DNA of 64,000 bases from Tritrichomonas musculus (GCA_039105265.1 JAPFFF010000012.1:4340001-4404000); one strand, 5' to 3'; shown: positions 38,093 through 49,018, numbered from the stretch's first letter. Program-made: numbers and translations. The notes: generated by a model from the sequence alone, not told the origin.

Positions 38093-38216
38093 ATATTTTC
38101 AACTTTTTGACAATTTAATTATTGAAATATGTGTAGTAAATTAATTATATGATATTTTTAAATATCTTTTTTCCAAATTTATATAAACAAACATTTTTTA
38201 TAGGGAAAATGCATTC

Positions 38217-38305
38217 TAGCCCCCATTTTTCATATCACATTTTTTTTTGGGGGCTAAATGATTTTTTGTTTATTTTTTTATTGAAAGTTGTATTTTAGCC
38301 CCCTA
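38217..38305. repeat. TAGCCCCC hairpin and third copy
   Basis: TAGCCCCC (38217-38224) and GGGGGCTA (38249-38256) form an inverted pair with a T-rich loop. TAGCCCCC recurs at 38296. These C-tracts stand out in AT-rich DNA. Confidence 0.5.
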
Positions 38306-38368
38306 TTTTTTTATTCATAAGTGTTTTTCATCCCATAGACTTTACATTTCGCAAGTATTTCCCAAAAT

Positions 38369-38980
38369 ATTATATATTACGAATATACATTATATATTAC
38401 GAATATACATTATATATTACGAATATACATTATATATTACGAATATACATTATATATTACGAATATACATTATATATTACGAATATACATTATATATTAC
38501 GAATATACATTATATATTACGAATATACATTATATATTACGAATATACATTATATATTACGAATATACATTATATATTACGAATATACATTATATATTAC
38601 GAATATACATTATATATTACGAATATACATTATATATTACGAATATACATTATATATTACGAATATACATTATATATTACGAATATACATTATATATTAC
38701 GAATATACATTATATATTACGAATATACATTATATATTACGAATATACATTATATATTACGAATATACATTATATATTACGAATATACATTATATATTAC
38801 GAATATACATTATATATTACGAATATACATTATATATTACGAATATACATTATATATTACGAATATACATTATATATTACGAATATACATTATATATTAC
38901 GAATATACATTATATATTACGAATATACATTATATATTACGAATATACATTATATATTACGAATATACATTATATATTAC
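38369..38980. repeat. Perfect 20-bp minisatellite, 30 units
   Basis: The unit GAATATACATTATATATTAC repeats 30 times from 38381 to 38980 with no visible difference, preceded by half a unit. Complete homogeneity points to recent expansion or to active homogenisation. No gene spans it. Confidence 0.95.
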
Positions 38981-39135
38981 ATATAACTTCAAAATATACT
39001 TTCAAAAAATTAGTATCTTTACATAACACAATATCTTCGATAATTTGATCACCAAATTTTCATAAATACTTTATTCATTATCATGATATAAAGGATAATA
39101 AAATAAAAGCATTCATTCTCAATAAACCAAAATTA

Positions 39136-39445
<310 letters not shown>

Positions 39446-39461
39446 GAAGTATTTATTATTA

Positions 39462-39558
39462 CAGTCTGCGCATTTCAAATTGGCTCTTTTTAAGTATATT
39501 TATAAATATATTGACCTTTAATATCTCCAAAAAAGGCCAATTTGAAATACGCAGACAG
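39462..39558. mobile_element. Tiny inverted-repeat element, 97 bp
   Basis: Inverted ends share GTCTGCG and ATTTCAAATTGG over about 28 bp, with a 35-bp AT-rich centre. No clear target duplication. It directly follows the CDC48 fragment. Foldback MITE or solo hairpin. Confidence 0.55.
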
Positions 39559-40120
39559 CAAGGATAATACATCGCAAGAAATATTGAAAATAATTTAAAC
39601 CATATTGCACTATCTAGTCTTGTATATATTTATATTGAATGCATATATGTTCCTCGAGATAATGTTAAATATATTTATTTCTTTTACTTGCTGCAAATCA
39701 AAAAAATTCTAAAAGCACAATTTAAACTTAGATGTTCTTATTTGCTCTGATTCTTTTTAGAGAAAAACATTTTCAAAGAGATTTATCATTTAACTCTTTT
39801 CTACCAAGTAAAAAATTATGGAAGTTTTCATAATGTTAGGTGATATGTATTATGAAAATAATTTCAAAGACGTCTATTCAATACGACCTAATTTTGTATT
39901 CATTTCCATTCATGCTAAAAGTACCATAAAATTACAAATTTCTTTTCAATAAAGTAATAATTCCAAAATCTACTAATATTAAGATTTAAGAATAGAAATA
40001 TTCCTTTTGATTAAACTTAAAGAAGCAATAATCCTAAATATTTATCGTAATTTTAAACAAATAAGAAAGTTAATAAAATCAAATTCTTTATTAATAATAT
40101 TTTATAAATAGTTTAATAAT
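39559..40120. other. Intergenic, nothing recognised
   Basis: AT-rich 3' flank of the MFS gene. No coding trace or repeat found. Confidence 0.5.
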
Positions 40121-41500
40121 TTACAAAGTAGAAGGCCCTGATTTGTCTATGGTTTGGTTGCTTGTGTCGCTGCAAGGTTCTGGTTCCAACATCGACAAAG
40201 AAGAAATTGCAGCCAAAGCTGCGAAAACAGCAGAGAAACAGATCTTTTTAGAAGGCCTTCTATTTGATGTAATAGCATCAACAAAGCATCCCATTCCCCA
40301 GTTAGATACTTGTTGACCTAAAACGCAGAAGCATTTAAGGATACCAAAATTGCTTCCAAGTTCTTCGGTAGGAATGACGATAGAAACTGTAGCATAAGGA
40401 ATTGCAGTGAAAATGACTTGGCTGATACCAATAAGACCAGCAAATGCGTAATAGGCGTACTTTTGGTTGACCCAGATGAATGAAATAAGTGAACCTGTCA
40501 AGATGATGTTGCCAGCAAGCATTGTCCACCTCATTCCGAGGAAGTCGACTTTTTTACTGTTGATAAAACTGTAGACGAGTTGGCAAGCGTTGTTGACAAC
40601 CAAGCAAAGCATCGCAAAGCTGACACCATCTTGATATATTGAAGTATCATCATAGTCGTTTGCGTAGGCTTGATAGATGTCTTTGCCCATGAAATCTGTA
40701 AATTTAATCTGGAATTGGTAAACTGCCATGTTGGCGAAAAGGAATGGAAGAATTACGTGTGAAAATGGCTTCGGCATCTTCTTGAATGCATGATAGATTT
40801 GCTTGAATGGATTGAGCTTCCTTGGTTTAACTTTTAATGGTTCTTCACGAGCGAAAATGCAGCAAACAATCATTGCAACAAATGAAATTGAAACACTAAT
40901 GATAAGAAGAAATTGAGTATATTCAAGCCCTTTTACAGTAACTTGTTTTCCTCCTAATATGTTTGATATAATTGGTGCAATTCCATTGAAGAATTGACAA
41001 ACATTGGCCATTAAGTTTTGTTGTTTTGATGGTGTAACATCTGATGCGAGAACTCTTGATGGCGATTGAATAACATTGACTGATATAAATGCTAATATGA
41101 TTGAAACAATGAATATGACTCTCTTTGCTAAAAAGACATTGTTGCTTACCTGGCTTATTTTGTCATAAAAGGATAAAAGCATTAAAGAAATAACGGCAAG
41201 AAATGTACCAATGATAACAAATATTCTTCGTCTTCCGAATTTTAACATTAAACCATCTGATAAAACACCGAGAAATGGTCCTAAAAAGAAACCAATGAGC
41301 GATCCTGCTAAAAGAAGCTTTTGTTCAACAATTGGTTTCAAATTTAATATATTACAAGTTGGTGAAAGGAGAGCAAATATGATATTGTACATAAGGCCTG
41401 GAACGAGGTTACCACAGGCAATTGCCATGATGAGGGCAAGGGGAAGCTTGCCTCTCTTGTGGAGAGGAACCCAATCTGAAACTTCTGGATCATCAATCAT
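40121..41500 (-). CDS. MFS transporter, GPH/SLC45-like sugar carrier, 459 residues
   Basis: The ATG at 41500 starts a 12-helix-type membrane protein. After helix 1 (LALIMAIACGNLVPGLMYNI) the loop between helices 2 and 3 reads GVLSDGLMLKFGRRRIF, the MFS signature in the form typical of SLC45 and plant-sucrose-type (GPH) carriers. The second half holds VDFLGMRWTMLAGNIILTG and the IPYATVSIVIPTEELGSNFG segment, similar to the IPF...E-G-G-G stretch in the same group. It is predicted to carry a sugar or related solute with cation coupling at the plasma or lysosomal membrane; substrate is inference. It is isolated from neighbours on both sides. Confidence 0.75.
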   Translation of the reverse strand: MIDDPEVSDWVPLHKRGKLPLALIMAIACGNLVPGLMYNIIFALLSPTCNILNLKPIVEQKLLLAGSLIGFFLGPFLGVLSDGLMLKFGRRRIFVIIGTFLAVISLMLLSFYDKISQVSNNVFLAKRVIFIVSIILAFISVNVIQSPSRVLASDVTPSKQQNLMANVCQFFNGIAPIISNILGGKQVTVKGLEYTQFLLIISVSISFVAMIVCCIFAREEPLKVKPRKLNPFKQIYHAFKKMPKPFSHVILPFLFANMAVYQFQIKFTDFMGKDIYQAYANDYDDTSIYQDGVSFAMLCLVVNNACQLVYSFINSKKVDFLGMRWTMLAGNIILTGSLISFIWVNQKYAYYAFAGLIGISQVIFTAIPYATVSIVIPTEELGSNFGILKCFCVLGQQVSNWGMGCFVDAITSNRRPSKKICFSAVFAALAAISSLSMLEPEPCSDTSNQTIDKSGPSTL

Positions 41501-42152
41501 TGATTAATGTTTGTTGATACTTTGGAATAAAGTGAAATGAATGAATTTTCGACTGCATTGAACATTCATGGACAGTATTGTGTATTAGCTTGGACTGTAT
41601 TGAATACCTTCTGAAAAAATTTGAATTAAATTTGACCACTTTTACTATCAATTTATTTTTTGTTTGCGGATGCTTTTCAATAAAAGGAAAAACAATTCAA
41701 TCGTTTTTTTCTGAGTGAACCAAAATATATATTTTTTGTTTTCCATGATATTTATAAATAAAGTATTATTTAAAAATAATAAATATTGAAAGCAGAGAGC
41801 AATCTCCATCAGATGCTCAGACTATTCGATTAACCAAAATTCCTCCCTTACTCTGAAGGATCCTGATCAGTAAAAAATGACATCAGTACAAGCACTTAAA
41901 CCAAGGCTCATTCAAAATACCCATGGAGCCAGAGCCTTCGAATTTGAAAACCGAACCTCATATGCAAACACAGCATCGAGCGCCAACATAAGCACAGTAT
42001 TGAAAAAGAGGATTTTGAGAGAAAAAAAATATAAATTTTGAAAAATGAGAAGAAATATTTTATGTCAAAATAATTGAGGGGAAAAATAGTTGTCTGCCTT
42101 TTAATATGGCAAAAAAATTTAAATTTGAATCAAAATTGATCGTTTTTTTTAA
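41501..42152. other. Divergent intergenic region with a 54-codon ORF
   Basis: AT-rich flanks surround a notably less AT-rich island at 41800-42020. Within it the frame 41877-42041 (MTSVQALKPRLIQNTHGARA...) has an ATG and 54 codons. I recognise no family. It may be a piece of an older gene or a short gene. Confidence 0.3.
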
Positions 42153-43481
42153 ATGGATAAAGTTAATCAAATTGCATTCAATACATCGAGTATTTTAAAT
42201 ATTCCACTACAGAAATATGAGGAAGATTTCACCTTTGTTGTGAATGGAAAATATTTTAAAACAAGTCGAGTAGTTGCTGATCTTTTATCATCTAAAGTTG
42301 TTCAATTACACTTCAGCGATCCTACTTTAAAAGAATATTCATTTCAAACCAATCAAAATGGAGATTTTCAAAAAATACTTGATTTTATTATTTTCCATAA
42401 AGTTGATATCGATCTAAAAGATATTCCATATGTACTCGAAATCTTTGAAATCCTTGAGAATCAATCATTCAAAATTATTAACGATTTTTCAACTACAGAA
42501 ATCTCTCTTGATTCCGTTTTTAATAATATTTTACAACATGAGCGATACAATATTTTTTATTCAAGCCAACTAGCAAAAGATATTGAATATATTTCACAAA
42601 ACTTTTATTCACTTAAAGAAAATCATATTCAAATTTTCAAAACTTTAAAATTAGGAACAATTGAATTGATATTAAATAATCCTAATCTTCAACTAGAATC
42701 CGAAGATCAACTCATTTCAATTATCAACCAAATATATTCGGAAAATAATAATTATGCAGCTTTATACGACAATGTTAAATTTTTCAATGTGACAAAAGAA
42801 AAAATGTCAGAATTTTTGAATTTTTTTTCGATTTTTGACATAACGCAAAAAACATGGCAGTCACTTTCCTACTTAATTCAGAAATCATCAATTGACACCA
42901 TTGAATTGGCACAAAAAAACAGCAAAAATAACCGTTATCATATTTTACATAAAAACACCAAATTTGAGAAAGGTGGCGAATTCAAAGGAATCATTCAATA
43001 CCTCAAAAAATTGAATCAATATAATTTGAAAGATGTGATTGAAATAACAGCATCGTCTGTTCGTGACGATAGTGAAATTTATTCATTCCAGCATGCCATT
43101 GAATATGATGATTTGGAATCATATTTTGAAAGTGAAGATAGTGATGATTCTTGGATTTGTTTTGATTTCAAAGATAAAAAGATCAAATTGGAAAATTATA
43201 CACTTAGATCATTTAATAAAGGAAAATCTAGTGGTCATCTTAAATCTTGGGTAATTGAAGCATCAAATGATGAAAATAAAAAAGATTGGAAAATTGTTGA
43301 TAAACATGAAAACTGCGATTTATTGCAGGGCCAAAATTTTGTTCACACTTTTTCCGTTCAAAATGAAAATAAGGAAAGTTTTAGATATATTAGACTCAGA
43401 CAAATAGGACAAAGCTGGAGTGGAAACAAATATTTAAATTTAAATTCAATTGAATTCTACGGTGATTTGATTATATTTTAA
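42153..43481 (+). CDS. BTB-like / F5/8C (discoidin) domain protein, 442 residues
   Basis: The ATG follows a T-rich leader. Residues 25-110 (DFTFVVNGKYFKTSRVVADLLSSKVV...) have the shape of a BTB/POZ domain: an internal-pocket start, then resistance to start codons of the type FKTSRVVA. Residues 110-285 are helical and BACK-like. Residues 290-442 resemble an F5/8 type C domain as in BTBD9 (ITASSVRDDSE, DSWICFDFKDKKIKLENYTLRS, LKSWVIEASND, and FRYIRLRQIGQSWSG). BTB-F5/8C proteins are an expanded trichomonad family; they are intracellular and may act as Cullin-3 adaptors or scaffolds. No signal peptide. Substrates unknown. Confidence 0.8.
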   Translation: MDKVNQIAFNTSSILNIPLQKYEEDFTFVVNGKYFKTSRVVADLLSSKVVQLHFSDPTLKEYSFQTNQNGDFQKILDFIIFHKVDIDLKDIPYVLEIFEILENQSFKIINDFSTTEISLDSVFNNILQHERYNIFYSSQLAKDIEYISQNFYSLKENHIQIFKTLKLGTIELILNNPNLQLESEDQLISIINQIYSENNNYAALYDNVKFFNVTKEKMSEFLNFFSIFDITQKTWQSLSYLIQKSSIDTIELAQKNSKNNRYHILHKNTKFEKGGEFKGIIQYLKKLNQYNLKDVIEITASSVRDDSEIYSFQHAIEYDDLESYFESEDSDDSWICFDFKDKKIKLENYTLRSFNKGKSSGHLKSWVIEASNDENKKDWKIVDKHENCDLLQGQNFVHTFSVQNENKESFRYIRLRQIGQSWSGNKYLNLNSIEFYGDLIIF

Positions 43482-43925
43482 CTAATTGAATAAACAAACT
43501 GCTTTAATGAACTTTTTTTTTTTTTTTTTTTTTTTTGATTTTTCATTCTTTTTCAACCAGATCAATGCAAATTACACATGATTCACTGATTTATGTTCTT
43601 GAATTATTGTTTCTCCTGTTCAAAGTATCTTTATTGCTTTTTCGTGCTCATCACACAGTTTGTAGAAATATATTGAATTCAATTTCGTATTGTAAATTGT
43701 CACAATATATTTGGGGATGCTTCTATTGCTTCTTGATCAATGCTAAGAAGCTGTCTTTCTTGATCTGAATCTCATCAGTTACACTATACTCAATTGAATC
43801 AACTTTGAAGCACAAATGCATATAATGTTTATGATATATACAATATTGTTACTTCAAATACTCAAAATATAAATGCTTTTTGCATTAGGGAATAGTAATA
43901 TTAAAATAATTTTTAATTGGAAAAT
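43482..43925. other. Intergenic, nothing recognised
   Basis: Starts with a T24 tract at 43513-43536. Possible degraded coding sequence around 43550-43770, but no family recognised. Confidence 0.4.
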
Positions 43926-44093
43926 TGTAAGGGTGCCCTTTCGTCGCCAATTTCAACAGCAAAAAATAATGAAGAAATTACTAATCTACTTTTAAATCAT
44001 AATAGAATTGATTTTAACATTGTTAATGAAAATGGTAAAACTCCAATCAGTTATGCAAAGAATAAACAAATAATTCAAATGCTCAAGCTTTAA
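43926..44093 (+). pseudogene. Ankyrin-repeat gene fragment (3' end)
   Basis: Reads GALSSPISTAKNNEEITNLL, then NHNRIDFNIVNENGKTPISY and AKNKQIIQMLKL, then a stop. NENGKTPISYA is an ankyrin helix start. Only the last one and a half repeats remain; nothing matching lies upstream. A remnant of the large trichomonad ankyrin family. Confidence 0.65.
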
Positions 44094-44223
44094 AAATAAT
44101 TAAATAAATCAATTGATATATCATTCTAAAAATATATATATATATATTTAAATTTTGAATATATTTAAAATTTTGTATATCACGAGACCAAATATCTATT
44201 CAATTTTTTAAATTTTTAAATAA

Positions 44224-47200
44224 ATGGAAGGAACAAATACACAAAAATCCGTATCAGATTGCAATTTATTTGAAATACCAGTCAAAAAATATGAAAATTA
44301 CATTGAAATAAATTCATCAAAAGAAAAAAAGGAAATAATTCTTGATCTTTTTGAAAATCATAATCATCTTAAAACCCAGGAAGAATTCGATGAAATTCAA
44401 TTATTGCTACAATATGCATGCCGAGAAAGTTATTACGATTTAATAAAAATTTTACTAAGTGAAACAATTGAAAATGATTCCAACAGCATGGTCTTCAAAA
44501 TTGACGAAACAAATAAAACAGCATCATTATTTAAAGTAAATCAAAAACTTGATCATATTATTGTTCCAAAAACTGTTAAACACAAATTGAATGCTTATTT
44601 GGTCACAAGCATTAGTAATTTGGGATGCCAATTCTACTCAAATATCAAAACAATTGAATTTGAAGAAGATTCATCGGTTAATACAATTTATGGCTGCTCA
44701 TTCTCACGCTCAAATATCGAAGAAATTCATTTTCCAAAAAGTTTGATTGATTTAAAAAAAGGTTGGTGTAGTGATACAGAAAAATTGACCAAAATTATAA
44801 TTTCACCATCTAACGATCAATTTTTATTCAAAGAAGACAAATACTTATATGGAAAAAATGATCCAAAAAAAGACGAATTTGACACTCTTTTATTTGTAAG
44901 ACGTGACATCGAAGAGATTTCAATTCAGCCAAATATCAAAGTCATTGAATCATGGTCATTTGCACGTTCAATTATCAATGAGATTTTTATTCCATTGAGT
45001 GTAAAAAAAATTTGTGAATGCGCATTTTTAAATTGTAAAAATTTAAGAAAAGTCGAATTTGCACCAAATTCTGATTTGCAATTAATTGAATCATATGCAT
45101 TTTCAAATTCAAATATCAACGAAATTTTTATTCCATCAAGTGTGACGAAAATAAGTGAAGGATCATTTTCAAATTGTACCAATTTAAGGAAAATTGAAAT
45201 TCCAATAAATTCTGATTTAGAAATAATTGAATCATATGCGTTTTCAAATTCATCAATCGACGTAATTTTTATTCCACCAAAAGTCACAAAAATATATTCA
45301 AATACATTTTCAAAATGCATAAATTTGACAAAAATTGAATTTCTATTTTATTCTGAATTGCAAACAATTGAATCATATGCATTTTCAAATTCAAATATAA
45401 ATGAAATTTTCATTCCATCAAAAGTTTCCAAAATATGCCCACACGCATTTTCAAATTGCGAAAATTTGACAAAAATTGAAATTCCAACAGATTCAAATTT
45501 ACAAACAATTGAATCATATGCATTTTCAAATTCAAATATAAATGAAATTTTCATTCCATCAAAAGTTTCAAAAATATGCTCAAATGCATTTTCAAATTGC
45601 GAAAATTTGACAAAAATTGAAATTCCAACAGATTCAAATTTACAAACAATTGAACCACATGCATTTTCAGATTTAAAAATTGAAGAAATTTTCATTCCAT
45701 CAAAAGTTTCAAAAATATGCTCAAATGCATTTTCAAATTGCGAAAATTTAGTAAGAGTTGAAATTTCAACAAATTCAAATATTCAAACAATTGAATCATA
45801 TGCATTTTTAAATACAAATATTGAAGAAATTTATATTCCGCCAAAAATTACCAAAATATGCTCAAATGCATTTTCAAACTGTGATGATATAACAAAAGAT
45901 AAAATTCAAACAAATTCTGATTTGCAGGCAATTGAATCATATGCATTTGCTAAATGTAATAATTTAAGAAAAGTGAAAATTGAACCAGATTCTAATTTAC
46001 AAATAATTGACTCATATGCATTTGCAGGTTCAAAGATTGAAGAAATTTATTTCCCAGCAAGTTTGAAAGAATTGAAAGAAAAATGGTGTTATAATATGAA
46101 AAAATTGACAAATATTATAATTTCACCATTGAATAATAAATTCATATTTAAAGATAACGAATTATTACTTTGTAAAAGTGATGAAAACAATGAAGAATTT
46201 GATATTCTTTTATTTGCGAATCGTGATATTAATGAAGTTTCTATTCCATCAAATATCAAAATCATTTCATCATGTGCATTTTCATATTGTACTAAACTAA
46301 CGAAAATTGAAATTGAACCAAATTCTAATTTACAAATCATTGAAGAGAATTCATTTGAATTATCAAATATCGAACGAATTTTCATTCCACCCAAAGTATC
46401 GAAAATAAACAAATATGCGTTTTCTAATTGCAATAATCTTAATAAAGTTGATATTTCATCAAATTCAGATTTACAAACAATTGAATCATATGCATTTGCA
46501 TATTCAAATATTGAAGAAATTTTTATTCCATCAAAAGTAACAAAAATTGATGAAAATGCATTTAATTATTGTACTAGTCTGACAAAAGTTGAAATTGCAC
46601 CAGATTCTAACTTACAAACAATTGGATCCTATGCATTTGCTAAATGTAATAATCTAGCAAAAATTGAAATTCCACCAGATTCTAGCTTACAAATAATTGA
46701 CTCATATGCATTTGCAGGTTCAAAGATTGAAGAAATTTATTTCCCAGCAAGTTTGAAAGAATTGAAAGAAAAATGGTGTTATAATATGAAAAAATTGACA
46801 AATATTATAATTTCACCATTGAATAATAAATTCATATTTAAAGATAACGAATTATTACTTTGTAAAAGTGACGAAAACAACGATGAATTTGATATTCTTT
46901 TATTTGCGAATCGTGATATTAATGAAGTTTCTATTCCATCAAATATCAAAATCATTTCATCATGTGCATTTTCATATTGTACTAAACTAACGAAAATTGA
47001 AATTGAACCAAATTCTAATTTACAAATCATTGAAGAGAATTCATTTGAATTATCAAATATCGAACGAATTTTCATTCCACCCAAAGTATCGAAAATAAAC
47101 AAATATGCGTTTTCCAATTGTAATAATCTTAATAAAGTCGATATTTCATCAAATTCAGATTTACAAACAATTGAATCATATGCATTTGCTAATTGCATCA

Positions 47201-48105
47201 ATTTGATGAAATTTGAAATTTTGCCAAATTCAAAATTGCAAACAATTGAATCATTTGCATTTACTAATTGTAAAAATCTGAGTAAAATTGAAATTCCAAC
47301 AACAAATTTTAATTTACAAACAATTGAATCGTTTGCATTTTCAAATTCAAATATAAAAGAATTCTTTATTCCATCAAAATTTTCAAAAATATGTACAAAT
47401 GCATTTTCAAATTGTAAAAATTTAAGAAAAGTTGAATTTGCACCAAATTCTGATTTACAATTAATTGAATCATATGCATTTTCAAATTCAAATATCAACG
47501 AAATTTTTATTCCATCAAGTGTGACGAAAATAAGTGAAGGATCATTTTCAAATTGTACCAATTTAAGGAAAATTGAAATTCCAATAAATTCTGATTTAGA
47601 AATAATTGAATCATATGCGTTTTCAAATTCATCAATCAACGAAATTTTTATTCCACCAAAAGTCACAAAAATAAATTCAAATACATTTTCAAAATGCATA
47701 AATTTAATGAGAGTTGAAATTCCACTAAATTCAAATTTACAAATGATTGAATCATATTCATTTTCAGATTTAAAAATCGAAGAAATCTTTATTCCATCAA
47801 AAGTTTCAAAAATATGTTCAAATGCATTTTCAAATTGCAAAAATCTGAGGAAAGTTACAATTCCACAAAATTCAAATTTGCAAATAATTGAATCACATGC
47901 ATTTTCAAATTCATCAATCAACGAAATTTTTCTTCCATCAAAAGTATTCAAAATATGTTCAAATGCATTTTACAGATGCAAAAGTCTTCAAATAATTGAA
48001 ATTTCAGAAGAATCAGAATTAAAATCGTTTCCATTGTCAGCTTTTGATATACATTCAAAATTTATCATTATGATTCCATCATCATTAATTAAAAAAATTG
48101 AATAA
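44224..48105 (+). CDS. BspA-type leucine-rich repeat protein, 1,293 residues
   Basis: ATG at 44224; the stop TAA overlaps TAAA, the trichomonad polyadenylation-signal pattern. Residues 1-110 form a helical N-terminal domain (EIILDLFENHNHLK, LLLQYACRESYYDLIKILL) that resembles the start of DUF3447/ankyrin-type proteins. From about residue 120 to the end there are more than 30 BspA (LRR_5) repeats of about 23 residues, of the type L-x-x-I-E-S-Y-A-F-S-N-S-N-I-x-E-I-F-I-P. A block with KELKEKWCYNMKKLTNIII and NRDINEVSIPSN occurs twice, 690 bp apart; another block recurs about 2.4 kb apart. There is no signal peptide or TM segment, so an intracellular role or unconventional surface location are both possible. 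BspA proteins in this group are candidates for host or bacterial binding. Confidence 0.88.
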   Translation: MEGTNTQKSVSDCNLFEIPVKKYENYIEINSSKEKKEIILDLFENHNHLKTQEEFDEIQLLLQYACRESYYDLIKILLSETIENDSNSMVFKIDETNKTASLFKVNQKLDHIIVPKTVKHKLNAYLVTSISNLGCQFYSNIKTIEFEEDSSVNTIYGCSFSRSNIEEIHFPKSLIDLKKGWCSDTEKLTKIIISPSNDQFLFKEDKYLYGKNDPKKDEFDTLLFVRRDIEEISIQPNIKVIESWSFARSIINEIFIPLSVKKICECAFLNCKNLRKVEFAPNSDLQLIESYAFSNSNINEIFIPSSVTKISEGSFSNCTNLRKIEIPINSDLEIIESYAFSNSSIDVIFIPPKVTKIYSNTFSKCINLTKIEFLFYSELQTIESYAFSNSNINEIFIPSKVSKICPHAFSNCENLTKIEIPTDSNLQTIESYAFSNSNINEIFIPSKVSKICSNAFSNCENLTKIEIPTDSNLQTIEPHAFSDLKIEEIFIPSKVSKICSNAFSNCENLVRVEISTNSNIQTIESYAFLNTNIEEIYIPPKITKICSNAFSNCDDITKDKIQTNSDLQAIESYAFAKCNNLRKVKIEPDSNLQIIDSYAFAGSKIEEIYFPASLKELKEKWCYNMKKLTNIIISPLNNKFIFKDNELLLCKSDENNEEFDILLFANRDINEVSIPSNIKIISSCAFSYCTKLTKIEIEPNSNLQIIEENSFELSNIERIFIPPKVSKINKYAFSNCNNLNKVDISSNSDLQTIESYAFAYSNIEEIFIPSKVTKIDENAFNYCTSLTKVEIAPDSNLQTIGSYAFAKCNNLAKIEIPPDSSLQIIDSYAFAGSKIEEIYFPASLKELKEKWCYNMKKLTNIIISPLNNKFIFKDNELLLCKSDENNDEFDILLFANRDINEVSIPSNIKIISSCAFSYCTKLTKIEIEPNSNLQIIEENSFELSNIERIFIPPKVSKINKYAFSNCNNLNKVDISSNSDLQTIESYAFANCINLMKFEILPNSKLQTIESFAFTNCKNLSKIEIPTTNFNLQTIESFAFSNSNIKEFFIPSKFSKICTNAFSNCKNLRKVEFAPNSDLQLIESYAFSNSNINEIFIPSSVTKISEGSFSNCTNLRKIEIPINSDLEIIESYAFSNSSINEIFIPPKVTKINSNTFSKCINLMRVEIPLNSNLQMIESYSFSDLKIEEIFIPSKVSKICSNAFSNCKNLRKVTIPQNSNLQIIESHAFSNSSINEIFLPSKVFKICSNAFYRCKSLQIIEISEESELKSFPLSAFDIHSKFIIMIPSSLIKKIE
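46027..47210 (+). repeat. Long duplication within the BspA-type gene
   Basis: About 490 bp starting at 46027 recurs from 46717 with almost no differences (a 690-bp offset, exactly 230 codons). The only changes noticed include GAAGAA/GATGAA near the CKSDENN segment. A different block, 45047 onward, recurs near 47429. Confidence 0.85.
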
Positions 48106-48312
48106 ACTAAAGATTAATGATTAAATTTTATTGACAAAATAAATAATATTTGATAAAATAATATTCCGCATGAATAGCTTGATAAGAATGAGAATACATT
48201 TTACAAGTATATTCTAGAGTAGTTTTCTTTCAAAAAGTTCATTCTCACCAAAGCGGGGATGAAAAATACGATTCCCCAGAACAATTAAATATTTAATAAT
48301 AGACTTCAATAA

Positions 48313-48445
48313 ATCGTATTTGCCAGCAGACAGACCTCAGTCAATTGTGGCCAATTTTACAGAAGTGGTCAATTTTTTATCATTTTATAAAAAACTGAAA
48401 ACTGCTGACAAAATTGACTGAGGTTTGTCTTCTGGTAAAAACGAT
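48313..48445. mobile_element. Inverted-repeat MITE, 133 bp
   Basis: Terminal inverted repeats of about 34 bp share ATCGT, CCAG, AGACA and ACCTCAGTCAATT with a few differences. A 60-bp AT-rich centre repeats GGCCAATTTTAC and GGTCAATTTTTT in direct order. No exact target duplication is visible. No coding capacity. Confidence 0.6.
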
Positions 48446-48671
48446 CAATCATGAATTTCAATTAATTTTTTTTTACTGCAGCACAGAGAACTTTTTGTAT
48501 GTATATATGGTTTAAATAACCTTTTTGAGAAATTAAAATTAATAATTATTAAACAAAAGAGCATGACCCTCTATTCATGCTTTTTTTATTCCTTTAAAAA
48601 TAATTTAAAAAAATTTGTTTTCTTATTTAATACTGATTTTAACCATTAAATCCTAAATTATATCAATTTAG

Positions 48672-48927
48672 GAAGCCAATTAAGCCATTTGATTATCTAA
48701 ATCAACCATTTTTACGAATAAAAGTTAATCAAATAATAATCTCAATTTTGAAAATTATCGATTATTTCGCGTTTAACATATTCTCTAAATGGCACAAATT
48801 AAAAAATCAATAAAAAAAAAAAAAAAAAAAAAACAAGGAACTTTTAATCTTTTCTATAAAATAAAGCTCGAAAAAATGAACGATTATTTTCTTCTGAAAA
48901 AGTTGCATGTCCTATAAAGAATTCCTC
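48672..48927. repeat. Dispersed 3'-flank repeat, copy 2
   Basis: Same orientation as 24273-24513 and likewise just downstream of a minus-strand gene. It includes an A21 tract where the other copy has ATCAATAAAAAATGC. Confidence 0.65.
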
Positions 48928-48945
48928 TTTAAGATAAGAGATAAT

Positions 48946-49005
<60 letters not shown>

Positions 49006-49018
49006 TAAATGATTTATT

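Larger units (their letters stand above)
48106..49018. other. Intergenic region with a MITE, a dispersed repeat and a long poly-A tract
   Basis: Holds the inverted-repeat element at 48313-48445, the dispersed repeat at 48672-48927 and A54 at 48947-49000. Otherwise no gene. Confidence 0.6.

Noticed and set aside
37902-38102. 66-codon minus-strand frame
   Set aside because: Lies entirely in the 210-bp dispersed repeat and consists of AT-rich Lys/Ile/Tyr codons.
38369-38980. CRISPR-like array
   Set aside because: Units are contiguous without spacers; it is a eukaryotic minisatellite.
46779-47951. 390-codon open frame on the minus strand inside the BspA-type gene
   Set aside because: Shadow of the repetitive plus-strand coding sequence; its own protein is just the antisense of the LRR repeat and several similar shadows exist at 44925-46433.
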